Positions 11,701-23,700 of a stretch of DNA of 64,000 nt are shown here, in pieces. A program made the translations under genes and the position numbers. This stretch comes from Caprimulgus europaeus. Taxonomy: Eukaryota; Chordata; Aves; Caprimulgiformes; Caprimulgidae. Within the stretch, counting starts at the first letter, position 1. Each line of letters starts with the position of its first letter. The notes beneath the pieces were generated by a model. The model saw only the letters and a program-made list of their open reading frames with translations, did not search any database and had not been told where the DNA came from. The DNA lies in NCBI GenBank assembly GCA_907165065.1, contig OU015550.1:2036001-2100000 (forward strand), in the 5' to 3' direction.

Positions 11701-14263
11701 ACATCCCTGTTACCCCCTCCTGCAGTGGGGAGGGGGATCTGTGGCCAGTCCCCCCATTCCCATCCCCTTTTCCATCTCTCCCTTCTCCCCAGATTGCTCT
11801 GCTGAAGATCCTCCTTGCTGCAGCCCCCACCTCCAAAGCCAAGACAGACTCCATCAACATCCTGGCAGACGTCTTGCCCGAGGAGATGCCGTGAGTGACC
11901 GTGGAGGGCGAGCAGAGGTGCTGGGTGGTGGTGGGAAGGGAAACTGGGACAGGAGGGAGCCAGGCAGGGTGGTGTGGTTTGGACTGGGCCTGTGCTAAGG
12001 CTTCCTGGGTGATCTGACTTGTCTTCTGCTCAGTGGTGTGCCAGAAATTGTGCCTTGCTGCAGGAACCGGCTGCAGGTGGCTTCCAAGAGCCCAGGGGAT
12101 GGCAGGACTGTCTGCTGTCACCTCCAGGGCTGGCAGGGTGTGGACAGTGCCCCAGCCTAAGGATCCCTCTGTGTCCCTCAGGACCACAGTGCTGCAGAGC
12201 ATGAAGCTGGGGGTGGATGTCAATCGACACAAGGAGATCATTGTCAAAGCCATTTCTGCTGTGCTGCTTCTCCTGCTCAAGCACTTCAAGCTGAATCACA
12301 TCTACCAGGTGAGGTGGATCGGGGTCCAACTGCCCCACATGGAGCTTTGGGGATGGACAGGACCCACAGTGGGACCCCATTCACCCACCTTTCTCCCCAG
12401 TTTGAGTACATGGCCCAGCATCTGGTCTTTGCCAACTGCATCCCGCTCATCCTGAAGTTCTTCAACCAGAACATCATGTCCTACATCACTGCCAAGAACA
12501 GGTACTGGAGGGGTTGTCCACGTCCCTGCTGGGTGTGGGGAGGGGTTCCCTGCTTGCTTTGCTCCTCCACAATCCCTCCCTGCCCACCACAGCTCATCTC
12601 CAGTGGGTGGGAGGTGTGGAGCTGTGTTGCCTCCAGGCCAGGGAGGATCTAGGGGAGCAGCGTGACCCCCCCTGTCCTTCTTGCAGCATTTCTGTCCTGG
12701 ACTACCCGTACTGCGTGGTGCACGAGCTGCCAGAGCTGACAGCAGAGAGCCTGGTGAGTCTCTTCCCTTCTCTGCCAGGTCCTGGCACCCTGAGGTGCTT
12801 CCCAGGGGGGATCATGGGTGCAGGGAGGCAGCAGGACTCCATCACCCAGCCCTGGCACCCTCAGCACCCCTAGCACCCCTGTGCTCAGCTCCTGGTGCTG
12901 TTGGGGGGTGTGTGGGGCTGGCAGATGTCTCCTGCCTGAACGCTGAGCTGTTCCCCTTTGGGCACAGGTCCTCAGCCCACCTCATCCTCACTCCAATCTC
13001 TGTCCTGACCCTTTCCTCTGCTTTCCTGCAGGAAGCTGGAGACAACAACCAGTTCTGCTGGAGGAACCTCTTCTCCTGCATAAACCTCCTGCGCATCCTG
13101 AACAAGCTGACCAAGTGGAAGCACTCACGCACCATGGTGAGGACTGGGGAGCCCACTGGGGCTCAGCCCAGTTGGACTGGGCTGTCCCAGGGTACCTGAA
13201 CTGGGTGGGGAACCCACTGGGGCTCAGCCCAGTTGGACTGGGCTGTCACAGGGTACCTGAACTGGGTGAGGAAGCTGTGGATATCTTGGGGTGCCCCTTG
13301 TGCAGCACCCCAAACCTTGCTGAAGAGTGGGAGGTGAGAGAGGGTGGGTGGAGGAGGAGAGGGAGAGCACACACTGCAGGACAGGGGTTGTGTGTGCTGG
13401 AGGAGGTGGTTGGCACGTGTCACCTCCCCATCCCAGCAGTGTCACCACACTGTCCCTGCCTGTTGGGGGGCGGGGGGCTGCTCCCCACAGATGCTGGTGG
13501 TCTTCAAGTCAGCACCCATCTTGAAGCGGGCACTGAAGGTGAAGCAGGCCATGATGCAGCTCTATGTGCTGAAGCTGCTCAAGGTGCAGACCAAGTACCT
13601 GGGCAGGCAGTGGAGGAAGAGCAACATGAAGACCATGTCGGCCATCTACCAGAAGGTGCGGCACCGCCTCAACGACGACTGGGCCTACGGCAACGGTACA
13701 GAGCATCCTGTTAGCCACTGTCCTTCTGTCCTTCCTGCTCTGTGCAGTGACATGTCTGTGCCCAGAGCTGTCCCTTTGCTGCTCAGGGTTTGTGCACCCC
13801 TTAGGTCTGGGGTGTAGGGTGGGATTTGGGGTGGTGGCATCACGGGGATGATGGAAAGAGCTGGCGGTGGCTGGTGTTGGAGCACTTGGTGGCTGCCTGC
13901 TCCATGTTCTACATGTTCCTCTTTGTAAAGAGCTGCAAAAAGCTTTCCTGAGGGGGTTTGGGTTGGCTGAAGGGACCCCCAGCTCCTCTGTGACACCCCT
14001 TTTCCCTCTCCCCAGACCTGGATGCCCGGCCCTGGGATTTCCAGGCGGAGGAGTGCGCCCTGCGCGCCAGCATCGAGCGCTTCAACTCGCGCCGCTACGA
14101 CCGGGCCCACAGCAACCCTGACTTCCTCCCTGTGGACAACTGCCTGCAGAGCGTGCTGGGCCAGCGTGTGGACCTGCCTGAGGACTTCCAGGTCAACTAC
14201 GACCTGTGGCTGGAGCGGGAGGTCTTCTCCAGACCCATCTCCTGGGAGGAGCTGCTGCAGTGA
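2706..14263 (+). CDS. STRIP1: STRIP1, striatin-interacting protein 1 (21 coding exons)
   Basis: STRIP1 is a scaffold of the STRIPAK phosphatase-kinase complex (PP2A, striatins, MOB4, MST-family kinases) acting in cell shape and Hippo signalling. Coding exons: 2706-2831, 4368-4437, 4735-4809, 5277-5411, 5782-5902, 6246-6314, 7718-7824, 8306-8433, 9724-9906, 10015-10232, 10500-10565, 10765-10828, 11205-11276, 11525-11599, 11793-11890, 12182-12308, 12401-12501, 12687-12753, 13032-13136, 13491-13695, 14016-14263. All junctions are GT-AG and in phase. They sum to 2460 bases, 819 residues plus stop, against about 837 in human; the deficit is mainly in the low-complexity Pro/Ala N-terminus. Recognised segments include [16 protein letters not shown] (exon 2), the acidic [14 protein letters not shown] stretch (exon 10), [20 protein letters not shown] (exon 15) and the end LWLEREVF...SWEELLQ. 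The N-terminal half matches the N1221 region and the C-terminal half the DUF3402 region. The exon 3/4 junction gives Met where human has Val. The start at 2706 matches the mammalian MEP start. Confidence 0.97.
6403..7383 (+). mobile_element. ERVL-type solo LTR in STRIP1 intron 6, split by a CR1
   Basis: The LTR opens TGTACTGGTTTTACTGGGAC and closes ACAACCACCACA. Perfect 5-bp direct repeats GTGTC flank it at 6398-6402 and 7384-7388, a clean target-site duplication. Its left part (6403-6660) matches the reverse complement of the LTRs at 40.1 and 44.1 kb; its right part (about 7110-7383) carries the AT-rich tract and the TTATCTTGACCCAC region. No internal ERV genes are present, so it is a solo LTR, later interrupted at 6661-7099. 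It lies in the sense direction of STRIP1. Confidence 0.85.
6661..7099 (+). mobile_element. CR1 LINE 3' fragment nested in the LTR
   Basis: This is a 5'-truncated CR1 in sense orientation with the usual order: GTTCAGCCTGGAGAAGAG, the GACAGGACAAGGGG segment, GGTTGGACTGGATGATCTC, and the terminal GGGATTCTGTGAT. The LTR sequence stops at CATATCAT before it and resumes after it, so the CR1 inserted after the LTR. Confidence 0.9.
8459..9316 (-). mobile_element. CR1 LINE, about 0.85 kb, in STRIP1 intron 8
   Basis: The 3' tail is on the left (ACAGAATCCCAGACTGG at about 8462) and the truncated 5' side is near 9316, so it is antisense to STRIP1. It keeps the 3' untranslated region and the end of ORF2. 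The right boundary is approximate; 9317-9723 is unassigned intron. Confidence 0.88.
8880..9300 (-). pseudogene. Broken end of CR1 ORF2 (reverse transcriptase C-terminus)
   Basis: On the minus strand one frame reads [18 protein letters not shown] and a second reads [18 protein letters not shown] then [18 protein letters not shown], both typical of the extreme C-terminus of CR1 ORF2. The pieces lie in different frames, so the copy is dead. It is a LINE remnant, not a host gene. Confidence 0.8.
13153..13272. repeat. 60-bp tandem duplication in STRIP1 intron 19
   Basis: Two adjacent copies of a 60-base unit, starting CCCACTGGGGCTCAGCCC at 13153 and 13213, are nearly identical (a C/A difference is visible in the GGGCTGTC(C/A)CAGGG part). 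The duplication lies wholly within the intron between exons 19 and 20. Confidence 0.85.
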
Positions 14264-16095
14264 TGGATCACGGGGAGGCAGGAGCGGGTGCTTTGGGGAA
14301 GTCTGGAGGCTGGCCTGCTGCTGAGGGGCAGGGAGAGTGAGGTTTTGGGGTGGTCTGTGGGTGCTTGGACCACCTGTGGTGGGCTTGGGAAGAGGCTGGA
14401 GCTGTGAGGTCTTCACCAAGACACCATCCTGCTCTGCTCCTCTGCCTCCTTCCAGGCTCGATCCCAAGCTGAGGGTGAAGGCTTGGTGGAGACCAATGTC
14501 CTGGGAGCTTCCTGTTGGGTGGGGGAGACCTGTGTGCACCCCTGGCTGATGCTTTTAGAAGCAGCACCCCCATCACCATCCTCCTGCCCCCCACCAGCCG
14601 GGGTGGAGAAGGTGGGGAGCAGGGAGCGGTGTGGGGAGCGGGGCAAAGTGGGGTGATGGCTCCTTCAGTGCTGCAGGGGGACACAGGGAGCAGAGGCAGG
14701 AAAACAGCCTGTCCCCCTGCCCAGACCCCTCTTGGGGGGACAGCCATGGTTTGGGGGTGCTGGTGGGGGGTTTGAGGGGCTCTTGCCAGTGGGCTGGAGA
14801 CTGCAGTGTTCCCTCACCCCGCTGGGTGGGGTGGATGAGCTGTACATATATATATATATATATATAGTGATATCTCTGACACGAGTGTGTCTGGGCTCTG
14901 TCTGTGTCCCTGTCCCTCCTGTCCCTGCAAAACAGCCATGGGTGGACCTGGTGATGGGGCTGGGCTGGTGCATGAGGTTGGTTGTCTCATGTCCTTGACC
15001 CCACTGACTCCTCAAGTCCCATTTGGGGTGGATTACCTGTCACCAAGAGATTGAATATTGATTTATTTTGCATAATCTGGTGTCTGGGGGGAGCTGGTGA
15101 CCTCAGGGGGGTGCAGGCAGGAGGTGGCAAGTTCAAGTGACCATTTACTTGTCCCCTTCCCTGAACCCACCTGAGTTGTGCCCTGGGATTTCTGACCCTG
15201 GCATGGTGGTGTCACTGGGATTTTCTTTGGCTCCTGCTCCCAACCAGGCATTGAAGCCACCATCCCCAAATCCTGGCATTGACAGAGCTCACCCTTTACA
15301 CCCTGCTGTGCCTCAGTTTCCCTGACCAAAGGGGCAGCAGCAGCAGCCCTGGCCAGCTACTGGTGGGTGAAATCCCAGGAGGTTCACCCCAGGTTTGATG
15401 GGGGGAGAGGCAGGGCAGGGACAGAGGAAGCTGATGCCCTGCCCCAGGGTGGTGGCTGTGGGCAGGAGGTAGCTGTGACCGCCCTGATTTCCTCACTGTC
15501 CCCTGCCTGTGGTGCTCCAGGACCAAGCCCAACCTTGGGGATCCTTGGGGAAACCTCATGGGTGGGCTCTGAAGGCAGCAAACTGAGCCCTTAGTAGACA
15601 TCAGAGAAGTCACATTGGCCCAGCCTCGGTGGTGACACACCTTTAATCCATCCCCAGACTGTGTGGCCATGAGAGAAAGTTTTGGGACCCCCTCCTGCCC
15701 TCACCCATGGGCAGGGGAGGGGTGGTGACATGAGCCAGAGCCCAGTGATCCCCCCAAGGTCCCCAACGCTGCTCCCTGACCTCGTCCCCTGTTGGGGTGG
15801 GATTACAAACCATGCTGAGCCCCCACCCTGGGACCCTTTCCTTCCACCTGGGTGCCCCCCAGCACCCACCCTGCTCCCCAAAATGAGGTCCCAGTGCAGG
15901 ATGAGGCCCTGGGGAGCCCGGTGGGATGCTCACAGGTGAGGTGTGAGCTGAGCTGAGCTCCATCCCACCTCGCTGTTCCCCAGCTGGGGGGGGTGAGCAC
16001 AGACCCCGGCTTTTATGGCACTGCTGGAGCCAGAAATAACTCATTAAAAATGTGTTTTATTGTTAAAAATGAATAATAAAATCCTCCCTGGTGGG
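14264..16095 (+). other. STRIP1: STRIP1 3' UTR
   Basis: After the TGA at 14261-14263 there is no further STRIP1 coding sequence. The stretch contains a short (TA)n run at 14845-14866. The first clean plus-strand AATAAA that I see is at 16075-16080, implying a 3' UTR of about 1.8 kb. An earlier weaker end near the AT-rich patch at 15045-15080 is possible. The boundary is an inference. Confidence 0.55.
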
Positions 16096-16100
16096 AGGGG
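16030..16100. terminator. Back-to-back poly(A) signals for convergent STRIP1 and ALX3
   Basis: A plus-strand AATAAA at 16075-16080 and a minus-strand AATAAA (plus TTTATT, 16056-16061) lie 13 bases apart in a small AT-rich island between GC-rich flanks. If both are used, the two transcripts overlap tail-to-tail by some tens of bases. Confidence 0.55.
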
Positions 16101-17735
16101 AACTGGGGGAGCTGAGGTGTGACATGTCCCAGGGCGGGGGCACCCACTAGGGGCCAGGCTGTGCCGTGGGTGCTGAGCCCAGTGGGTGAGGAACAACACA
16201 AATCTGGGGAGTGTTTGGGCTCCTTTTGCCTGGAAATCTCTGAGTTTTGACCCAAACTGGGCTGAACTGGTAAATTGGGTTCATCCTCAAGGGGATCCCT
16301 GGTGCTCAACTGAGGTTCCCCCCCAAATTCAGCATCAGAAGACCCGGAGCTGGGGGCAGGTGGCATCACAGTTTTTGGGGGTTTTTTTTGGAGCCCTTGG
16401 GGGTGTGACAGCATCTCCTGGCGATGGGGTGAGGGTAGATCCCATTTGTCACTTGATTTGGGCTCTTTTCCTGTGGTGAGGGGGGGTCACACTGGCTGGA
16501 GGGTGGCATGGGACACACTGCTGTGACCTTGTGCTTGGAGAGACTCTCTGTGCACCCCAGGACCCCCCCAGAGTGGATGAAGCACATGAGATGTGATCCC
16601 ACCTGGACCCCAGGCCTGGCCATACAGGTACCACCACAAACAGGCTTCCTGCAGGCCCCAGAAATGGGGAAAACCCTCCAAATTGACCATTTTGTCCCCA
16701 AACAGCCCAGTTGGGGAACCCACAATGGCACCAGGGGTTGGGGGGGTCCCACTCTCTGGGATTAAAACACCTCCCCCCTCATTGATCTGAGGGGTGACAG
16801 GCATGGGGTGGCTACAGGTGACCCCACAGGGACCTGGGACTTTATCCCTGCAGCCCCCCCACCCCATACTGGTTTATCACCCATCCTGGGGGGCTCTGTG
16901 TGTTGCAGGAACTGGTGGCTGCACTGGTGGGGAGGGGGGGGGATCATCCTGAACCTTGTTTCCCCTCTGAGGGGGAGCAGAAAGGGGTGTCAGTGGTGGT
17001 GGGGGGGGCTTCCAGGGCTCCTTAAATATGGCTCTGCCCCCAGTAACCCCCCCCTGAGCACCAGCAGCTCTCCCAGTTTGGGTAGGTCTTCCCAGTATGG
17101 TTGGACTGGTTGGACTGGGGCATGAAGAACCCAATTTCTGCTATTGCTGGGGGGGGTTGGTGGCCAAATTTCAGCTGGGGGGGGAGCCCTACCCCCAAAA
17201 CAACCTGGTGACCCCTCTCATGGTGCTCCCCTGGCTCCCCCCCACTGGTACAATCCCCTCCTGGGATGTACCCAAGGCTGGTGACCCCAGGATGGGGTTG
17301 GGGGGGGGATGCAGGGTTGTGGGGGGGCCAAGAGCAACCCAGCTGCAACCCCCCTGGTATCTCCACCAAATCCCACTCACTGAAGGTGTTTGAGGGGGGG
17401 GCTCAGTTTTTTTGGGGAGCTGCTTTTTGGGGTCCCAAGCTGCCAATCCCAGCCTCCCTGGGATGGACTGGTTTTGGGGTGGGGGGTGACCCTTTTTTTC
17501 CTCCTTCAGCCACCCCCACTTTGACCCCCCCCCTCACCCAAGGCTGACAGCAGCATGATGGGGTGCAGGAAAGCTCCCAGAGATCGGGGTGCACAGGGAG
17601 AGGGGGTGACCCCACCAACCTGCTCCCAAACCCTGGTGCTGGGTGGGGGGGTGAGGAAGAGGAGGAGAAGCAGGACACACTCCAGGGTGGTGGTGGGGGG
17701 GTGAATGGTCCCTGTCCCTCCCCACGGGGGGGGGA
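16035..17735 (-). other. ALX3: ALX3 3' UTR (proposed)
   Basis: This is the stretch between the ALX3 stop codon (17736-17738) and the proposed minus-strand poly(A) signal at 16056-16061. It is G/C-run-rich and has no coding-like ORF. The length of about 1.7 kb exceeds the mammalian ALX3 3' UTR as I remember it, so a nearer, non-canonical site is possible. Confidence 0.45.
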
Positions 17736-20700
17736 TCACGTCGCCCAGTTGAGCAGGGTGCTGGTGGCCTCTTTGCTCTTCATCCTCAGTGACACCAAGG
17801 GGGGTGACTTGTAGTCGTGTTGGGGTGCTGGCTCGAAGGGGTGGGTGCCCAGGGCTGGGGGGGGGAGGCTGTGCAGGGAATAGAGGCTGTTGATACTGGG
17901 GTGGGGGCCAGGAGAAGTGGGGATACCCATGAAGCTGGTGATGTTGCTGTGAGCGTGGGGGTACGGTGACATACAGGGGGACGGGATGTTCTCGGGGGGC
18001 AGAAGCCCCGTGGGGGTCCCAGGACTGGAGCTTGGCCACAGGTTATTCTGCAACTGTAAAGAAAGAACCAAAAAAAACCCCAAAAAACCCTTAAAATGAA
18101 GCAAAGGGAGGTAAGCTGAGGGTGGGGGCCACATCACCACCCCCTTTGGATCCCCCTCCACACAGGGGCAAAGCTTTGGATTGATTTTAATTACCCAGAG
18201 GGGCTAATTGGGGGTTAAATGGTTGAATTTTGCCTCCCCACCCCATGCAGGGAGGTGAGCTGAGGATGGGGGCCACATCACCACCCCCTTTGGATCCCCC
18301 TCCACACAGGGGCACAGCTTTGGATTGATTTTAATTACCCAGAGGGGGTAATTGGGGGTTAAATGGTTGAATTTTGCCTCCCCACCCCATGCAGGGAGGC
18401 CCCAGGGGAGAGTTCAGCATCGGGGATTTGCTTGGAGCTGAGTTTTAAATTCTTTTTATGTTTTATAATGTTGGAGAAATTAAAAATAAAGGTAATTTTG
18501 TAGAAAATAGGGGTAGGGATGGATGTAGGACAGCTAAAGGGGTTTCTTTGGGGGGGGGGGGGGAGGGAACACCCCAAAACCTGCCCCCAAGGGTATTTCC
18601 TATGGGAGAAGGATGTAGAGCAGCATCTTCCTGCATGTGGAATAATGGGATGCTGCATTTTTTTCCCCCCTTTTCCATGATTTTCTTGAGATGAAACCAC
18701 ATGAGGGGGGAAAAAAGAGCAAAAATAGGTGATGTGGGTCACCCCCACGGGGACCCTGCCCTGGGTGGGGGACAGGGCTGGGCCCAGCAGCTCTCACAGC
18801 ATCTCTCACCTCTTGGATTTTCCCGTAACGTTCCCGTTTCCTCCACTTGGCTCGACGGTTCTGGAACCAGACCTGGGGGATGGAGGAGGGGGCTGAGGCA
18901 CAGGGACCCCCTGCCCACCCTGGGGTGGGGTGGGTGGGTAGGTGATGGGCAGCCCCCTACCCAGGTTCATCCTCATCTTCCCAGCAGGAAAAAAAAAACC
19001 CTGACACGATGTCCCAGCACCCCCAGAAACTGGGGATGGAGGGAGGAAGCCACCCTGGTGCCCTGGGTTGAGCTCACCAGGCTTTTTCTCTCTCCTAAGA
19101 GCAGAAATATCTCTTATCCCTCTTGGACAAGAAGCCATCCTGCTCCGTGCACATTCCTCTTCTCTCCCTTGTGCTTCCAGATCTCTTACCCCAGGTTTTA
19201 AGGCAAAATGAGGCTCTTTGGGTCCTGCGTGGTCATGATGACCCACCTCCATGTCCTCTCCATGCTGGGGGCCTGGTGCTGGCTGGGGTGGTGCTGGATC
19301 CAGCAGCATCTCCCAGAGCAGAGGACGTGGTACTGGGATTCTTGCCATGGGGGTCTCATGGTTACAGGTAATTTCATCAATATCCACCCCAAATCAGGGT
19401 TTGGGGTGGGTGCTGGGTGGTTCCAGGCTTGGGGTGCATGTCCCCTGCCTGTGCCTTTTGTCCCCAGCTCCTGCCCCATGGGGAGGGCAGCACCCAGGAT
19501 TTGATGGCTCGAGGCACCCAGCACCTGATGGGTGCTCCTTGCTCCCTTCTTTACCCATCCCCAGTGGGTGCCCCCCTCAAGCTGCCTCTTCCCACTGGAG
19601 CCTCAAACCACATGGAGATGCCTCTGGAAAGAGCTCACTGGCCTGACACAGGCACGATGCTGGTGGAGCTGGGGCGGTGAGGGGGGGCCTCATCCTGCCC
19701 AGTGTCCTGGGACGTGCCAGCCCCATCCACGCTGAGCCCCCAGGGACCCCTCTCCTGGGATGGCAGCTCCAATGCTGAGTCCTGGGCTGGAGGGAGCTGA
19801 GTGGGGGGAGGTTGGGGATGATGGATATATTGGGGGGGGGGGGTATGGTTTGGCAATGATGTCCCAAATATTGGCTCTTCCCACTCCCTTGGGTGCTGCA
19901 GAGAGGGGACAAGGGACAAGGGGAGAAGTGGCCATGGCTCAGGGAGGCGCCCACACCCCGTGGCGCTGGGGGAGGCGAGCGCTTGGGCTGGGATTTTTTA
20001 TTTAGCAAAATCCTTCTGGGACAAACAACTTCAGCATCACCCTGGGGAGGAGAAGAACATCCTCCAGCCCTGCCCAGCACCTCAAGGGGTGGCTGTGCCC
20101 ATCCCTACAGGATCCAGGGACCCATGCCCATACCTGCACCCTGGCCTCGGTCAGGTCTGTCCGTAGTGCCAGCTGCTCCCGCGCGTAGACGTCGGGGTAA
20201 TGCGTCTTCTGGAAAACCTTCTCCAGCTCCTCCAGCTGGAACGTGCTGAACGTTGTCCTGTTCCTCCTCTTCTTGCTCTTGCTCTTGCCCAGGGGTTCAG
20301 GGAGCTCAGGGACCCCGTGTTCCCGTAGGCTGCCCAGGGGTGCTGCCAGTGGGCACCCCAGCTCCCCGGGGGGCTTCACGGGGATCCGGCAGGATGCGGG
20401 CATCACCTGGTACCCACCTTTGCACCCCTTCTCGCTGCCTGGCAGGGGGAGAGGCACAAGATGGGGGTGTTCATGGTGCTAATGAAGCACAGAGCTCTCT
20501 GTGCCCACATTCCCAACCCTCCCATCCCATCCCTGCACTGTCCCAGTCATCCCAGTAGGATAGTGGGGTGCAGACGCAGGAGGAAGGGGCTCAGCACAGG
20601 CACGCAACGGGTCAAATCCATCCCTGGGGAGGGTCAAATCCCCACTCACCGGGGCAGCTGTGGGTAGGCACACATGAGGGGGTGTAAGCCTGACTGGAGC

Positions 20701-23700
20701 AGTGGGTGCTCAGGGACCCATGGTTGGGGGTCCCACTCTGAGACCCTCTCAGGGATGGGTGAGGGAGGACAGAGGTGAGCACAGGGGTGTCTTCCAGATG
20801 GGGATTTACTCCATCCCTCTCCTCCCAGCACAGGCTGGTGTCTCCACTCTGCTCAGCTACACCTGGGACAGAAACACCAGTTCCACCAGTAACTCCAGCC
20901 CACCCCAGCACTGGGCCATATCCAGACCCCCACTCTTGAGCTGGCTTCAAGGGGAGTCTCTACCTGCCCCCAGGGCAGCGTTCCCAGCTCTTAGGAAAAC
21001 ATTTGGAAATGAGCAAAAAATATCCCCCCAACTTTTTACTGGAGAACAACTCCCCTTCCCAACCCTCCTGGGGGAGTAGAGCAAGAAATTTATGGGGTTC
21101 CCCCCTTCCCCTCACTGCTGCTGCCTCTGAGGAAATGGGTTCAAGGAGATAACTCACTGCCACGCATTTCGGAGGTTACTTTTGTCCCTAAAAAGGGTTG
21201 TTTGTCCCCAAAAAGGGTTGTTTGTCCCCCTGCTGAGTCACGGGGAGCTCAGCAGCTCCAGCTGATGCTGGGACCCCAAAGAGCTGAACTGGTAATGGGA
21301 AAACCCAGGAGGGGACGTAGTGGATGGTGGGGACTTAGTGGAGGTGGGGAGAGCTTGGTGCCCCCCAGCAGCCAAGGGGACACAGGGAAGGAGATGACCT
21401 GAAAATGCTGTTTCTCACCCTAATTTCACCCCCATCCCAGCACCATCTCCAGAGACTGAAGTTTGCTGCAGGTGGAGACCACTGGACCCCTCAGAAGGGC
21501 AGGATCAGGCCCACGGGCTTGGGCACAGCGCAGCGCTCGGGGCCAGCGAGGGGGGAAATCGCTTTGGGATGGATCCTCCTTCCCAACCCATTACCCATCA
21601 CATCCCAGGGGATTGGGGTCCCCATCCCTGCACACCCACCCAGGGGCTCTGCACCCCCTAAACCCACCCCCACTCCAGCCTTTTCCGGACTTTCGCTTTT
21701 GATTTTTGGTTATTTCCTAATTAAGGCAATTTGGGGGTTACGGCGCCGAGCCGAGAGCCGAGGTCCAGCTGCTTCGAATTAAAGGGAAAATGTTATTTGG
21801 GGGGTGGTGCTGGGGGAGTTTAGGGGTGCAATTGCTCCCCATCACTCTCGGTACCAACCTCTCCACGTACCCAGCGGCGGGTAACGGCGAAGGGATGAAG
21901 CCAAATTGCCGTTTCCTCCCCGCTTTGTCCTCCGAAGGGCTCGGCCTCCGAGCCAGGATAAAAACCAAGTCCCACCAAAGAGTGGAACAAAGGTTAAAAA
22001 AACCCCCAAATATGACCAAAAATAAGGAAAAATGATTAAAAATATTTTTTTTTTCTGCATAAATGCATCAGGTTTGGGTTTGGGTTTTTTTTCTTCTCTT
22101 TTTTCAAAGGCAACGCTGCACATTTCCGAGCAACCCGCGGGTTTCGGTGTTGGAAGACAAATAAATAAATGGTCAGAAAGAAGGAGAAGGCAGGAAGGGA
22201 GCAGGATACAACGTCGTGGGGGTGGACAAAGAGGATGGGAAAAAGAGAAGATAGAGAAATTTTTTTGTCCCCCCCCCCTTTCCTAAATTGACACCCCCGG
22301 AAAGATTTGGCGGCGCTGGGGAAGCAGCAGCTGGGGAGCAGCTGTCCAAGCCTTGGGTGAATCGAGAGGGGAAAAGAAAATTCCAAGGGATCATTAAGGA
22401 AGGGACGGGGACATGGAAAATCTTCCCAGGAATTGGGGGACACACAGCAAAAGGCACCCCCGGGATGGCAGCATCGGACCGGGAGCAGGTAACGGCGATG
22501 GAAGGGACCGGCCCGGTGTCCTCGGGGATTTTTCTACCTGTCCCCCCCCACTCTCACCCTGGGGCTGGGGTGGCTTTGCCAGGCCCCACCTGGTTCCCGT
22601 TACACGGCGCTGCCTTTTTCTGCCTATATTAACGGGAAACGGGGCTGGGGATGAAGGGGAATAAAAGGCCGATGGGAGCGAGGAGCCCCGGAAGGACCGG
22701 GATGAGCTCGGTCAGCCCCGACGGTCGCGGCCGGGAGGGAACGTGTGAGGAGCGGCGGGTGATGCTCGGTGGGTGGAAGCGATGGGGAGAGTCCCGGGGA
22801 AACGCCTCGTCCTGCCCGAGCCTGGAGCAGGGGGCACCGGGAGCCCCGGAGCCAGGTAACCGGGAAGCCTGGAGGCCCTGACACTGGGGAGTGGGATGCA
22901 CCGGGAGCTCCAGAGCTGTGCACCGGGGAACCGAGAACCCGGGAGCCCCCAAGCACCGGGGAGCAGGATGCACCAAGGGTCCCGGAGCCGTTCACCAGGG
23001 AACCGGGAAGCCGAGAGCCCTGAGAGTCCCGGGCAGTGGGGAGCAGGGCGTCCCGGAGTTTGGTAACCGGGAACCCAGGAGGAGGCCTGGACACCGGGGA
23101 GTGGGGTGCACCGGGAGTCCCAGAGCCGTGCATCGGGGAACCCTGGAGCCCCGGACACTGGGCAGCAGGATGCACTGGGAGCCCCAGAGCCGGGGAACCG
23201 GGAAGCCGAGAGCCCCGGGCAGTGGGGAGCAGGGAGCCCGGAAGCCCGGTAACCGGGAAGCCTGGAGGCCCGGGCACCGGGAAGTGGGATGCACCGGGAG
23301 TCCCGGAGCAGTGCACCGGTGAACCGGGAACCCAGGAACCCCAGGCACCGGGGATCCCCGTGCTCTGCAAGTCCCGGAGCCGCTCACCGGGAGCTGCCGG
23401 CGCTGCCCCAGCCCGGAGCCCCGGGCCCATCCGTGCGGCCGGTGCGTCGGTTGCTCCCGCCGGTCCTGCCCAGTGAGGCCCGGGCACGGAAGGCGGCGGC
23501 CGGACGAGCCTTTCCAGCCCCCTCTGAGGGACGGGGCCGGGCTCGGCCTCCGGTACTGGGCTCGGTCCCCGTCGGGACCCGCCGTTCCTCCGTCCGGGCC
23601 GGTCCCCGCCGTCGCGGCAGCGGAGCCGGGTCTCTCCCACAGCCCCTTCCCCCGCAGCCCCATTTCTGACCGGTCGGAACGACCCCGGAGACCTCGGTCT

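Noticed and set aside
11078..12289. Minus-strand frame of about 400 codons across STRIP1 exons 13-16
   Set aside because: Antisense shadow of well-supported STRIP1 exons and GC-rich introns.
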